NCBI RefSeq assembly: GCF_041381155.1
Contig: NC_091135.1
Coordinates: forward strand, 60,610,567 to 60,674,566
Origin: Argopecten irradians
Taxonomy: Eukaryota; Mollusca; Bivalvia; Pectinida; Pectinidae
Reading direction: 5' to 3'
DNA length: 64,000 nucleotides
The position numbers were made by a program, and so were the translations under genes. Within the stretch, counting starts at the first letter, position 1. Each line of letters starts with the position of its first letter. The notes below the pieces were generated by a model. The model was not told the DNA's origin. It ran no database searches and saw only the letters and a program-made list of their open reading frames with translations. This document shows, piece by piece, positions 33,701 to 40,398 of the stretch.

Positions 33701-35012
33701 TCTCGCGCTCCAAATATGGCACCTAGTACCATATATGGAATGACCTACAAATTTTCACTACGAAAGAAATAAATGTTACAAAATTTTTAACATGAACTTT
33801 AAAAAATCTTTTTTGCTTAATTCTTAATATTACTTACATTTGTTCAGTTTCACTATATTTATTCTTAGTTTGTTGGCTTTTCAAAACTTTTAAACATATT
33901 TTACCTGTTGAGTGTTTCATTTCGTCACGGTTTCCGGTAAATCAAACATGGCGGCGTATTTGAACAGAATTATACATGTGTTGTGTTTGCCTTGGATTTT
34001 ACCACTAATAGTTGATGACAGATTATAATAGAAAGGTTTGTGAATTGAATATTGATCATAGTTGTCAGAACAATACAGTTACATAAGAATAATACCCGTA
34101 AAGTATATTTTTATCAGTCTCAAAGTGCCCGATGTGGATCACATCGGGGCTTGCAACACTAGCGGCAACGGGGTGGAATTCATACCCTGCTGGGAACGGA
34201 GTGGAGGCAGGGTATGATTATTCGTTCTAGGGCACTGTGTATATGGGGTTTCCAGTTCGGGTCTGGGTATGGGGTACACAATATCCACTCAAATGTGTTT
34301 AACCTAGGTTTCAGTTGACAAGCAAAACGACAGCGAGGAAACCTGACTGCATTTTCCACGTTCATAGTGAAATAAAGGTATGTTAATATATTATATCATG
34401 ATTGAAGTTGTGTTTTCCATGTCGAAACTTTATTTAAGAATGTATTGGTATTATATATGTACATATTTATCCATGTTTGACGGAATACGGGCGACTTTTG
34501 TAGAGGCAGGTGTACCTCTTCCAAGCGAGCCGTTGGTTCCCTTGTCCTTTTATATAGTATATAGGCCTAGTACACATGTATACACAACAGACTTTCTCAC
34601 AACCTCCGTTACAAGTCCCTGTGTTTTGTCCAGGGACTGTCTAGTTTGTCCAAGGATTTAAAAGTGAGAGGATCGCTTGTGTACTCGGGCCTTTGTTGCG
34701 AGTAGATTTGTTCTTTTGAGTCAATGAGAAGCTATATAGGTCTAGATCTTCTAGAAAATACGTCCTTTGGGTTTTTAAGTGATGTCTTCTTGAAAATAAT
34801 AGAAAAAAGTAAGAGCTTCGCTCTTCCCATGCCGTGCATGATTCGCATTATAATGACACCAATTACAAAGTAATGAAAATGATATAAAGATTTACATTGA
34901 ATGTATTTTCTGTTGTCTGAGCTTCGCTGCAATTCCCACTTGAGCCAGAATATGTCAACAAATTGATCCACCTTGACTTCGAACCAACACGCACATGCCG
35001 GAGGGCCGCCAT
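12510..35012 (-). CDS. OXA1L: OXA1L, mitochondrial inner-membrane insertase, nine coding exons
   Basis: YidC/Oxa1/Alb3-family insertase that binds mitoribosomes and inserts newly made proteins into the inner membrane. Exons in reading order: 35012-34896 (inferred), 28837-28673, 28434-28230, 24577-24434, 23645-23563, 20642-20477, 19613-19509, 13269-13110 and 12712-12510, about 448 residues. Signatures, compared with human OXA1L from memory, are LGLGSYWPPGLYQQGLEYIH-type sequence with GLPWWEAIVL (exon 3), FPLMVLTQR (4), MKKFMKKTNTNPMSM (5), STGGLLWFTDLTLSDPFYVL (6), MRAIPFIMAPIMMTFPA (7), YWFTSNVCGLV (8) and a basic coiled tail (9). The N terminus is Arg-rich, like a mitochondrial presequence. 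Phases match except at exon 6/7: exon 6 reads into TAG (20480-20478) one codon short of the expected border and no canonical phase-0 donor is visible. All introns are loaded with repeats. Confidence 0.93.
13110..13269 (-). CDS. OXA1L: OXA1L exon 8
   Basis: Acceptor CACTTCAG, donor GTAAGTTG. It encodes ALNTYWFTSNVCGLVLASIL (last membrane helix), then a basic stretch KAIRKIFKIPPKLVHPKNPG, as in human OXA1L where LKIPQRVVH follows the helix. Confidence 0.93.
13270..14236 (-). other. OXA1L intron 8, proximal part
   Basis: About 1 kb of unique-looking intron before the first repeat element. I see no other exon or RNA gene in it. Confidence 0.5.
14237..14988. mobile_element. Hairpin-ended dispersed repeat (GGCCCATGGGCC type)
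   Basis: It starts ACAAGAGGCCCATGGGCC, followed by GGTCACCTGAG, and ends CTCAGCTGACCTAAAAA after a short run of ACGACGGACGACGGAC. The subterminal inverted repeat GGTCACCTGAG / CTCAGCTGACC and the terminal hairpin are shared in form, not in sequence, with the elements at 16565, 24647 and 25475. It is non-coding and resembles the pearl/Helitron-associated non-autonomous repeats of bivalves. Confidence 0.7.
15012..16556. repeat. 36-bp minisatellite, about 43 copies
   Basis: The unit is GCTGCTCGATACGTCATAGA plus TAATGGACCGGCAAAG; a 35-bp variant reads GCTGCTCAAACG. It lies in OXA1L intron 8. Where the 36-bp form prevails, minus-strand frames of up to 185 residues stay open (12-residue repeat such as MTYRAAFASPLS); they have no start, splice or family support. 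Confidence 0.95.
16565..18618. mobile_element. Hairpin-ended repeat with about 12 copies of a 156-bp core and ACGG microsatellite
   Basis: It starts ACAAGAGGCCCAGAGGGCC, then CGCTCACCTGG; it ends GACGGACGG repeats, then CCAGGTGAGCTAAAAA. The core unit contains ATGATGTTTGTGGCCAAATT, GGTTACAATCCATGCAGAA and GCCCCTCCTGCCCC. A block of three units (468 bp) is duplicated: 17218-17685 and 17686-18153 are almost identical. An extra end, ACCAGGTGAGCTAAAAA, follows at 18625-18641. Open frames inside it are by-products. Confidence 0.88.
18541..18605. repeat. ACGG microsatellite
   Basis: GGACGGACGACGGACGGACG and on, about 15 ACGG/ACG units, just before the right end of the surrounding element. This position is shared by the other hairpin-ended elements here. 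Confidence 0.9.
18619..19508 (-). other. OXA1L intron 7, with a diverged repeat end
   Basis: Intron sequence. 19155-19492 holds a decayed single copy of the same core type (AAATTTGGTAACAATCCAAT, ending AAGGTGAGCTA). No coding exon is seen before exon 7. Confidence 0.5.
19509..19613 (-). CDS. OXA1L: OXA1L exon 7
   Basis: Acceptor TTTGTTTACAG, donor GTAAGTG, 35 codons in phase 0. It encodes LGSEGVSSRSGSVASRYFMR and AIPFIMAPIMMTFPA, matching the [22 protein letters not shown] region of human OXA1L. Confidence 0.92.
19905..20446. repeat. 44-bp minisatellite, about 12 copies
   Basis: The unit is CATTATCTATTATTGTACAC plus ATTCAATGAATTTTGTAAACAGTA; variants have GTACGCATTCACTG. It lies in OXA1L intron 6 and stops about 30 bases from the disturbed 3' border of exon 6. 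Confidence 0.93.
20477..20642 (-). CDS. OXA1L: OXA1L exon 6, 3' border disturbed
   Basis: Acceptor CTCTTTGCAG. It encodes MPIFLSVFMGLRKMAYYPVE, then STGGLLWFTDLTLSDPFYVL, then PVLTSAQLSFCL. The next codon is TAG (20480-20478), where the human protein has one more residue before the LGAE block. GTAATG at 20476-20471 could be a donor, but in the wrong phase and after the stop. The acceptor side lies in a 120-bp tandem duplication. This may be a sequence error, a defective allele or a misjudged border. Confidence 0.85.
20623..20862. repeat. 120-bp tandem duplication across the OXA1L exon 6 acceptor
   Basis: Two copies, 20623-20742 and 20743-20862, look identical. Each contains the acceptor CTTTGCAG and the first 20 bases of exon 6 on the minus strand. 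The outer copy (higher coordinates) is therefore a decoy acceptor with an exon stub. The identity suggests a very recent event. Confidence 0.92.
20923..21206. mobile_element. Foldback element, family F1 copy 2
   Basis: The left end GCATCCTTGATACTCCAGGG matches the copy at 242-511, as do internal blocks (CTTTGAAGACTACAGAGAGA, TTTTGATGTACATCAAA). The right arm (CTATGAGACAGTCCTGGGGT) is cut short. It lies in OXA1L intron 5. Confidence 0.75.
21361..21700. repeat. About 160-bp tandem repeat, two copies
   Basis: ATCTGTTTTGAC, CCATTATCAAACTCATCCGA and GAAATCGGAC recur at a spacing of about 161 bases. Only fragments of a dispersed repeat are likely; no ends are recognised. Confidence 0.75.
21701..23562 (-). 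other. OXA1L intron 5, remainder, with a decayed hairpin repeat
   Basis: No exon is seen. From about 22686 an AAGAGGCCCATGGGCC end opens a degenerate repeat that reaches roughly 23480, with loose tandem copies of GCAATAGGCACAA and CAGCCATCTTG-type words. Poly-A at 22175. Confidence 0.5.
23563..23645 (-). CDS. OXA1L: OXA1L exon 5
   Basis: Acceptor TTTGCTTTCAG, donor GTAAGGGG. It encodes YALRQLEMKKFMKKTNTNPM and MMIPLLQ, matching the [21 protein letters not shown] region of human OXA1L. Confidence 0.92.
24120..24400. repeat. Probable dispersed repeat anchored on a TTTG run
   Basis: TTTGTTTGTTTGTTTGTTTG is followed by AACGTCCTATTAACAGCTAT and GGTCATGTAAGGACGGCCTC, and the block ends near CACCCAGTCACATTATACTG. 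It looks like a SINE-type unit but has no clear pol III boxes. It ends about 35 bases from OXA1L exon 4. Confidence 0.5.
24434..24577 (-). CDS. OXA1L: OXA1L exon 4
   Basis: Acceptor TTTATTTTTAG, donor GTAAGTTTC. It encodes TVVIRLASFPLMVLTQRVVT, then the charged matrix loop with MERLQTKLSEAKINGNFQE. Confidence 0.92.
24647..26942. mobile_element. Hairpin-ended repeat (GATCCCAGAGGGATC type), interrupted
   Basis: It starts ACAAGAGATCCCAGAGGGATC-like (hairpin, 24647-24667), then GGCGCCCACCAAAGAATGAT. About four copies of a 155-bp core (ATCAAAATCCAAGATGGCTG, CAACATGCACAACTAGG) follow, then GGACGGACGGAAGGACGGA. It is cut at about 25474 by the element at 25475-26900, and resumes GCAATTTGAATAGC... 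to GATGGTGGGCTAAAAA at 26942. It is the same family, in opposite orientation, as the elements at 49735, 59861 and 62612. Confidence 0.85.
25475..26900. mobile_element. Hairpin-ended repeat (GGCCCAGAGGGCC type) nested in another
   Basis: It starts ACAAGAGGCCCAGAGGGCC, then CGCTCACCTG, and ends AGACCAGGTGAGCTAAAAA. About seven copies of a 150-bp core (GCCCCTCAGGCCCCCGGGGG, ACCATTGCATTATGAGCG, GAAGAAGTCGTTTATATGG). It inserted inside the ACGG-rich segment of the element at 24647-26942. No target-site duplication is visible. Confidence 0.87.
26943..27696 (-). other. OXA1L intron 3 sequence, nothing recognised
   Basis: AT-rich intron. I see no exon, RNA gene or repeat family in it. Confidence 0.5.
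27697..28072. mobile_element. hAT-like foldback element
   Basis: The ends are CATGGCTCGAATTTT and GAAATTCGAGCCCTG. The inner arms share AGCAAGTGCCCTA / CACTTGCTATT words. The CAGGGCTCGAA-type end is common among animal hAT MITEs. A target duplication is not clear (TTAAA on both sides at most). It ends 157 bases from OXA1L exon 3. Confidence 0.7.
28230..28434 (-). CDS. OXA1L: OXA1L exon 3, start of insertase domain
   Basis: Acceptor TTTGTTCAG, donor GTGAGTA. It encodes the LGLGSYWPPGLYQQ stretch, EYIHVGFGLPWWEAIVL and the first part of transmembrane helix 1. The match to human LGLGSYTPVGLIQN and GLPWWGAI is clear. Confidence 0.94.
28673..28837 (-). CDS. OXA1L: OXA1L exon 2
   Basis: Acceptor CTCAATTTCAG, donor GTAAAAC, 55 codons. 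It encodes TIQKRRFHPANVKGG... to ...YNSTEAAK, basic and Ser/Gly-rich, the poorly conserved region before the insertase domain. It is joined to exon 3 in phase 0. Confidence 0.75.
28958..29283. mobile_element. Foldback element, family F1 copy 3 (diverged)
   Basis: Left GACCATTCTTGATACCCCAG and right GAGGTTGGGGCAATAC, with inner matches to the other copies: TGGTCCTTTGATAATACATT, a CTCTCTCT run, CTTCAAATGG and TTTTACTATGACATAATC. It lies in OXA1L intron 1. Confidence 0.6.
29451..29570 (+). repeat. tRNA-derived SINE fragment 1
   Basis: GGTGACCAGTTAGCTCAGTC (A-box-like), then GTTTGAATTCC (B-box-like) and TCTGGCCGCTAC. Same head, GCGGGATTGGACTTGATTGG, as the two better copies downstream. The cloverleaf is not intact. 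Confidence 0.7.
29571..30709 (-). other. OXA1L intron 1 sequence, nothing recognised
   Basis: AT-rich intron between SINE fragments. I see no exon or RNA gene. Confidence 0.45.
30710..31062 (+). repeat. tRNA-derived SINE, two units in tandem
   Basis: Units start at about 30710 and 30935 with TAGTGGGATTGGACT. Each carries GCTCAGTCGGTAGAGCA-like A box and GGGTTCGAATCCCGGTCTGG-like B box (both near consensus in the second copy) and ends CCGCTACATTTTCTCCTCTC. Between them is a tail with GTCTTCGAGAGCGAAGAC. The spacing and the lack of a proper acceptor stem argue against a working tRNA gene. Confidence 0.8.
31069..32392. repeat. Inverted repeat pair around CCCCAACTGAGAACGACG
   Basis: 31069-31160 (TACAGCCGTGCTACCCCAAC and on) is matched in inverted form by 32300-32392. 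The arms are about 90 bases with good identity, and about 1.1 kb lies between them. This may be two opposed ends of the same element as the larger foldback at 32404-34628. The loop holds no recognisable gene. Confidence 0.65.
32404..34628. repeat. Large foldback: arms of about 320 bp around a 1.3-kb loop
   Basis: Left arm 32404-32987, right arm 34305-34628 in inverted form. Near-identical stretches include GTTGTGAGAAAGTCTGTTGT and GGGAACCAACGGCTCGCTTG; the parts toward the loop are more diverged. The left arm is longer because a 256-bp element sits in it (32523-32778). The loop (about 32990-34300) holds no gene I recognise. Confidence 0.85.
32523..32778. mobile_element. 256-bp MITE with CATACTTGCCAAC ends, 6-bp target-site duplication
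   Basis: Ends CATACTTGCCAACCCTCCC and AGTTGGCAAGTATG. CCTGCC flanks it on both sides (32517-32522, 32779-32784). The opposite arm of the foldback has the uninterrupted site ACACCTGCCTCT, so the insertion and its duplication are proven within the window. Confidence 0.9.
34896..35012 (-). CDS. OXA1L: OXA1L exon 1 (inferred), presequence
   Basis: ATG at 35012-35010 in the context AAACATGGCGG opens 39 codons, MAALRHVRVGSKSRWINLLT and on, ending before the donor GTAAATC. The stretch is rich in Arg and Ser and poor in acids at its start, as mitochondrial targeting sequences are. It ends in phase 0, which fits exon 2. There is no direct similarity; this rests on start context, phase and composition. 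The intron to exon 2 would be about 6 kb. Confidence 0.55.
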
Positions 35013-35245
35013 GTTTAAGTAACTCTCAAGACCAAAATTTTAAAATGATCTATAAGTAAAATCATGAATGCTTAAGACTATGTTTACTTGAGATTTACTC
35101 AAATATAAAAATTCCGATATAGTGATGGAATATCAGTGTTTTATTTGCTCTCTGGAATGAATGAAAACTTAGTTTTGAGGCTATACACGAAGAGGTTGCT
35201 GTCCAAACTAGTCGATAAACTGAAAGCACTTCACTTCCTAACATA
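35013..35245 (-). promoter_or_regulatory. OXA1L: Inferred OXA1L 5' flank
   Basis: Sequence directly upstream of the inferred start codon, so the likely 5' untranslated region and promoter. I see no clear TATA box or other motif. It stands or falls with the exon 1 call. Confidence 0.3.
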
Positions 35246-35386
35246 GTCCGCTAAACTTGCCTATATTATTAGGCTTTTTTAATTTTTTTTTGTCTATAAT
35301 TAGGCTTTTTATTTTTTTTTTGTCTATATAGATCTATATTAGGCAATTTTTTTAAAAGCCTAATAATATAGGCAGGTTTAGCGGAC
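35246..35386. mobile_element. 141-bp foldback element
   Basis: GTCCGCTAAACTTGCCTATA at the left and its complement at the right, arms about 35 bases, separated by A/T-rich runs and a second partial copy of TAATTAGGCTTTTT. It lies about 230 bases upstream of the inferred OXA1L start. Confidence 0.85.
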
Positions 35387-35452
35387 CATTCTTAACAGAA
35401 CAACCTCGAGGATACCATAGGATGGTTTCTGAACACAGGCGAGGCCTCAGCT

Positions 35453-35873
35453 GGGCCGTTTCCTAGTTGTTCGTTTATTACGACCTGGTGATTTTATATT
35501 GTTTTCAGACGAGCTTTGACAAAGCCCTCACAGGCCTGTATAAAAAATGCAAGTCCGTCAGGATTTATACTTGAAATTATGACTTTAATTAACGGTCGAA
35601 CCGGTTCTTCCGATTAAACGAAAACGGACCAGCTCTTTCATCTAACCGGAAGGGCCAGGGTGACCGAGGCCTAGGCCGTTTTCGATTATTTGGACCTAAT
35701 TGTTCGTTTATGAATTAAAGACGGACCTGGTGATTTCATATTGTTTTCAGACGAGCTTTGACAAAGTCCTCACGGGCCTGTATCATAAACTGCAGGTCCG
35801 CTTGGATTTATACCTTAAAATAATGACTTAAAAACGGTCGAACCGGTTGTTCCGAATAAACGAAAAACGGCCC
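35453..35873. repeat. Element with GGGCCGTTT ends and an internal direct duplication
   Basis: It starts GGGCCGTTTCCTAGTTGTTC and ends ATAAACGAAAAACGGCCC. Inside, about 160 bases containing TTCAGACGAGCTTTGACAAA and CGGTCGAACCGGTT occur twice at a spacing of about 250 bases. Confidence 0.65.
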
Positions 35874-35884
35874 TATTGTCATCA

Positions 35885-36490
35885 TGCACCGTCTGTCGCC
35901 GCCCGCGTTGCGTAAACTTTTCATTCTTACAATTTCTTCTCAATAACCGATAGGCCTAGGATCCTGGCACTGATATTTGGCCTGTAGCATGCTGGGATAA
36001 AGGGCTACAAAGTTTGTTCAAATCAATCACCCTGATCTTCATTCAAGGTCACAGGGGTCAAATATGCTGAAATCCTTTGAACAACCTCTTGTGTATAATT
36101 AAGAGGCCTAGAGACCTGATATTGGTCCCGTACGTGGCATGCTGGGATGAAGGGCTATCAAGTTTGTTCAAATGAATATCCTTGATCTTCATTCAAGGCC
36201 ACAGGGGTCAAAAAGGCGAAAATCTTTTAACGACTTCTCAAGAACCAGAAGGCCCAGGTGAATACTGATATTGGGCATGTGACATACTGGGATGAAGAGC
36301 AACCAAGTTTGTTCAAGTGAATGACCTTGACCTTCATTCAATGTCACATGGGTCAAATAGGCTAACATATGTAAACAACTTCTTGTAAATAAGTTAGAGC
36401 CATAGAGACTGGATATTGGACTTGTAACAATGGTGGGAACCAAGGGACCTTCATTCATGGTCTAATTCATCAAATATACCAGAACCTGAA
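35885..36490. repeat. Degenerate tandem repeat of about 125 bp, four copies
   Basis: AAGTTTGTTCAAAT, CTTCATTCAAGGTCACAGGG and ACTTCTC-like words recur four times with drift. It is related to the core at 58400-58780. Confidence 0.75.
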
Positions 36491-36691
36491 CTTCTATTAA
36501 AAGAGTTCTTTGTGTTTGCCACCATTTTCTTTGAAAGTTGTATTGTGCCAATTGTTAGACGACCGTTTTCCAGAATCTGCCGAGACGTGCCTCGAAAGTT
36601 GCTAGTTAACGACTCGGGTGGTAGATTATTCCATGGAGATAGCTACAATGCGGGAACTAAAACAATATTTTCTACGGTGGCTGATTTATAT

Positions 36692-37019
36692 ACCATTTCA
36701 TCTTTTCGCCCCGAAAAGACGAAAATTACATAGACTTCTATCTTAATTCTCGTCTTTTCGTTTTTTCGCCCCGAAAAGACGAAAATTAACAAATGTTAAA
36801 TTTCGCCTTGTTTCGGGCGAAAAGACGAAATTTAAGGTTTCTTAATTCTCGTCTTTTCGCCTCGGAAAGACGAAATGATGAGAATTTTCAAGACATAATT
36901 AAAAGCGCTAATTAGCGTGCATCAATTTCGTGTTTTATTTTCGTCTTTTCGATTCGAAACCACGAAATACAGAAATGGTTAATTTTCGTCTTTACGGGGC
37001 GAAAAGACGAGATGGCACA
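36692..37019. repeat. Palindromic array on CGTCTTTTCGCCCCGAAAAGACG
   Basis: At least six blocks of TCGTCTTTTCGCCCCGAAAA-like sequence in both orientations, separated by AT-rich spacers (AAATTTAAGG, GTTAAATTTCG). Ends: CTGATTTATATACCATTTCA on the left mirrors TGGCACAAATCAGTC on the right. It interrupts the C-terminal part of the old LINE. Confidence 0.8.
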
Positions 37020-37337
37020 AATCAGTCTATCTGAATATGGAAGATCCTTAGTAGTTGGGATCAATTTTGTAGCTCTTCGTTGAACGTTCTCGATCGCTGT
37101 TATGTGTTCCACTTTATGAAGGTGTCCGATTGTATTTCTATATTCTAGATGGGGTCTCACTAAGGTCATATAAATGTATAATATTAAGAAGTTCTCCTCG
37201 TCCAAATGAGTGAAAGTTCTTCTAATAAGGCCAGTAATGCTGTTTGCCTTGTTAACCTTGGTCTGGATGTGTTGATCAAAAGTAAGTTTGGAGTTCCACT
37301 TCATTGAGCTGGTATTTGTTGTTATCATCTGATGATT

Positions 37338-37899
37338 TTATCACAAAGAATTTTGTGATAAATTTTAAAGTGCTTTGAACTTGCGTTAATAGTTGCTAAA
37401 TTTTAACATCAATTATCAGTTAATACTATTGTGTGTAATTTGACATTCCTAAGGTTATATTCTTGATCATATTTACGTTTGTGACATTTGAGATAAAACC
37501 CCATATGTGTGATAACTGTGTATATCCTCTGGCAATTTACTTTGATTCCTTTTCTGAAAGATTTTAAGTTCCATTCTATTACGTAACCGGATTAATGTCA
37601 CGGCCATCCTAATTGCCTAAAGGACACTGACCACGGCTGATTAATCTGCCAATGAGCGATATCTGTCAATCATAATTCTGTAATTTTATTGTATGTACAT
37701 TATTTAAGCATGAAATATTTTATTTGTAAGTCAGTTAGGTCTCCGACTTTGTACGGAACACAACGGCTATATTCTGGACACTCCAGAATAGCCATCCGTC
37801 AAGTCAAAGTTATCATCATTAAATTCCAAAGTTTAACTTCAACATTTTCTTTCGTCATCTTTACTTCTTGACAAAACGTACGGAAGTTTCCGTATGTTA
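37338..37899 (+). repeat. 5' LTR of the young element
   Basis: Begins TTATCACAAAGAATTTTGTG and ends CGGAAGTTTCCGTATGTTA. The ends are not the usual TG...CA. Confidence 0.85.
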
Positions 37900-38075
37900 A
37901 TTGGTGGAGATAATCCGGGTAGTACCCAACCTCAACTGCCAAGCAAGTATTTCCCGCGAGTGACTCAAAGAAGGACCAACTCTATTCGGAATCACACGGA
38001 CTGGATTTTAACCAAGACTGTGTTCGCCATACTTTGGAGTTAACCAGGGTAACGTTTTGACTGTAACCATTCAGG

Positions 38076-38991
38076 ATGGCATTATGCTATAGATGTGGAG
38101 GCCACTTCGCCCCAAACCATCCGATGTGTTGTCCAGCAAACGGATGTTACTGTTTCCAATGTGGAAACATTGGCCACTTTTCGAGAATGTGTTTTAATCG
38201 AACCGGACATTGTACTACAAATGTTGGTACAACAGGATATTATCCCTGGACCAGTCAGCGACAACTGCCTATCCATCCTGTTCCTGTCCCGAAAAACTCT
38301 TCGGACAGTAAGTCCGTTATTCGCACTGCACCAAAGAAAAAGGCCAAGTCAACATCTAAACGGCGGCGAGATTCTGAACGTCTCAGGAAATTCCGAGAAA
38401 CCAAAAAGGTATTGTGTATTTTTCCATTCAGTGACATTGAAAATAGTGAACTTCAAAACGATTTCCAGAAAGACTCTAACTACAACAACCAGATAATTTC
38501 ATTACAGTCAAAACTTGTTCGCACCAAAATTACCATCTCCAAAATATCAGAAAAGTGTGCAAATACAAAGATCAAACGAAATTCTAGAAGAGGAATGTGC
38601 ACGCGCCAAAAATGTGAATATAACCAATTATGTGTCTCAAATTAAGGAACTAGAAAAAGCATTGGACAACAGAAAGAAAATTATGAAAAGCAAAGACGAA
38701 AGAATCAGTACATTACAAACAACCGCGAAACAAAAAGAACAGACACAACGGCAGATTGCGAATTTAAAGTTCAAAATTTCGGAGAAGGACGAGGAATTAA
38801 AACAGAAACAAAACATAATCACAAGCCTCCAAAGACAACTTAGTTACTACAGCGCTCCAAATACTACCAGACCGAATACTTTTCCCGGACCACCAAACCA
38901 ACCACAAAATAATTCACGACGCCAGCGACCACACATTTCCTATGAAAACCGAGCGAATAGACTCCATCAAAACAGAGGACAGTTTAATTAA
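38076..38991 (+). other. gag-like coding region of the LTR element (fossil)
   Basis: The first part encodes two CCHC-type zinc knuckles (CYRCGGHFAPNHPMC and CFQCGNIGHFSRMC) and a Lys/Arg-rich stretch. The second part encodes a coiled coil rich in Glu, Lys and Gln with a Pro/Asn/Arg-rich end. This fits a nucleocapsid-like product of an LTR-type element. Treated here as a fossil part, not as a host gene. Confidence 0.7.
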
Positions 38992-39026
38992 GACGCGGGA
39001 CGCGTCTTTCCCGGAGCGGAAGGAAG

Positions 39027-39588
39027 TTATCACAAAGAATTTTGTGATAAATTTTAAAGTGCTTTGAACTTGCGTTAATAGTTGCTAAATTTTAACATCA
39101 ATTATCAGTTAATACTATTGTGTGTAATTTGACATTCCTAAGGTTATATTCTTGATCATATTTACGTTTGTGACATTTGAGATAAAACCCCATATGTGTG
39201 ATAACTGTGTATATCCTCTGGCAATTTACTTTGATTCCTTTTCTGAAAGATTTTAAGTTCCATTCTATTACGTAACCGGATTAATGTCACGGCCATCCTA
39301 ATTGCCTAAAGGACACTGACCACGGCTGATTAATCTGCCAATGAGCGATATCTGTCAATCATAATTCTGTAATTTTATTGTATGTACATTATTTAAGCAT
39401 GAAATATTTTATTTGTAAGTCAGTTAGGTCTCCGACTTTGTACGGAACACAACGGCTATATTCTGGACACTCCAGAATAGCCATCCGTCAAGTCAAAGTT
39501 ATCATCATTAAATTCCAAAGTTCAACTTCAACATTTTCTTTCGTCATCTTTACATCGTGACAAAACGTGCGGAAGTTTCCGTATGTTA
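39027..39588 (+). repeat. 3' LTR of the young element
   Basis: Nearly identical to 37338-37899. It is followed after seven bases by the inverted, older LTR. Confidence 0.85.
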
Positions 39589-39595
39589 GTATAAT

Positions 39596-40166
39596 TAACA
39601 TCATAAACTTCCGCACGTTTTGTCAAATTGAAATGATGACGTAAGAAAATGTTGAAGTTTAACTTTAAAATTTAATAACGATACGTTTGACTTGACGGAG
39701 GGCTATTCTGGAGTATCCAGACTGTACCCGATGTGTTCCGTACAAAGTCTGGGACCTAACTAACATGAAATAAAACATAGCATGGTTAAATACATATACA
39801 GACAATGAAATTCTAGAATTGTGATTGACAGATGTCGCTTATCTATAGGTGTTAAATTAGACTGAGGCAATCTGAAGATGACCAGTGGACTAATATGATA
39901 ATCCTGTTACGTAATATAATGGACAGGTTAGCTGAGTTGTTATACCTATACGACAAAGAATTGATCAATGTTGACATGTACAGTAAAGCTGGACTTCCGG
40001 ACTCTAATCATATACATTGATAATATTAACGATAGGAATACTAGCTATTGTGATGTCATGTCTTAAGAAATATATTTAACAAAGAGTCTTATGAGTAAAC
40101 GTATTTTGAACAGTTCAAAGTCAATTTTAGCACTACGCTTTTTATCACAAAATTTTCCTTGTGATA
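39596..40166 (-). mobile_element. Older solo LTR of the same family, inverted
   Basis: Inverted copy of the same LTR (TTCCGCACGTTTTGTCA near its left end, TTTTCCTTGTGATAA at its right end), clearly more diverged than the pair at its left, so older. Together with the young element it forms a block bounded by inverted TATCACA...TGTGATA ends inside the old LINE. Confidence 0.8.
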
Positions 40167-40398
40167 ATTTACCCAATGTCAATACAATACATTTGTCTGG
40201 ATGGAATCTTAGGAGCCATTTGTCCGACCATTCTTGGAGTGGGGTTAGGTTTTTTTGCATTTTCGTTATATCAGCTGCACATGTGATCTCCTCGGAAATC
40301 TTGCTATCGTCTGCAAACAGGTAGTTATTGAGTTGTTCACAACAACCGGAAGGTCGTTAATATATATGACGAACAAGATAGGACCCAGGACGTACCTT

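Larger units (their letters stand above)
37338..39588 (+). mobile_element. Young LTR element, non-autonomous (LARD/TRIM-like)
   Basis: Direct repeats of about 562 bp at 37338-37899 and 39027-39588 differ at only a handful of positions, so insertion was recent. After the 5' repeat comes TTGGTGGAGATAATCC, a possible primer-binding site. A purine-rich GCGGAAGGAAG precedes the 3' repeat. The 1.1-kb interior carries only a gag-like zinc-knuckle and coiled-coil coding stretch; no protease, reverse transcriptase or integrase is recognisable. Family not assigned. It does not look able to move on its own. The LTR edge contains the palindrome TTATCACAAA...TTTGTGATAA. Confidence 0.8.

Noticed and set aside
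33587-33772. 61-residue plus-strand frame in the foldback loop
   Set aside because: No family likeness and no splice support.
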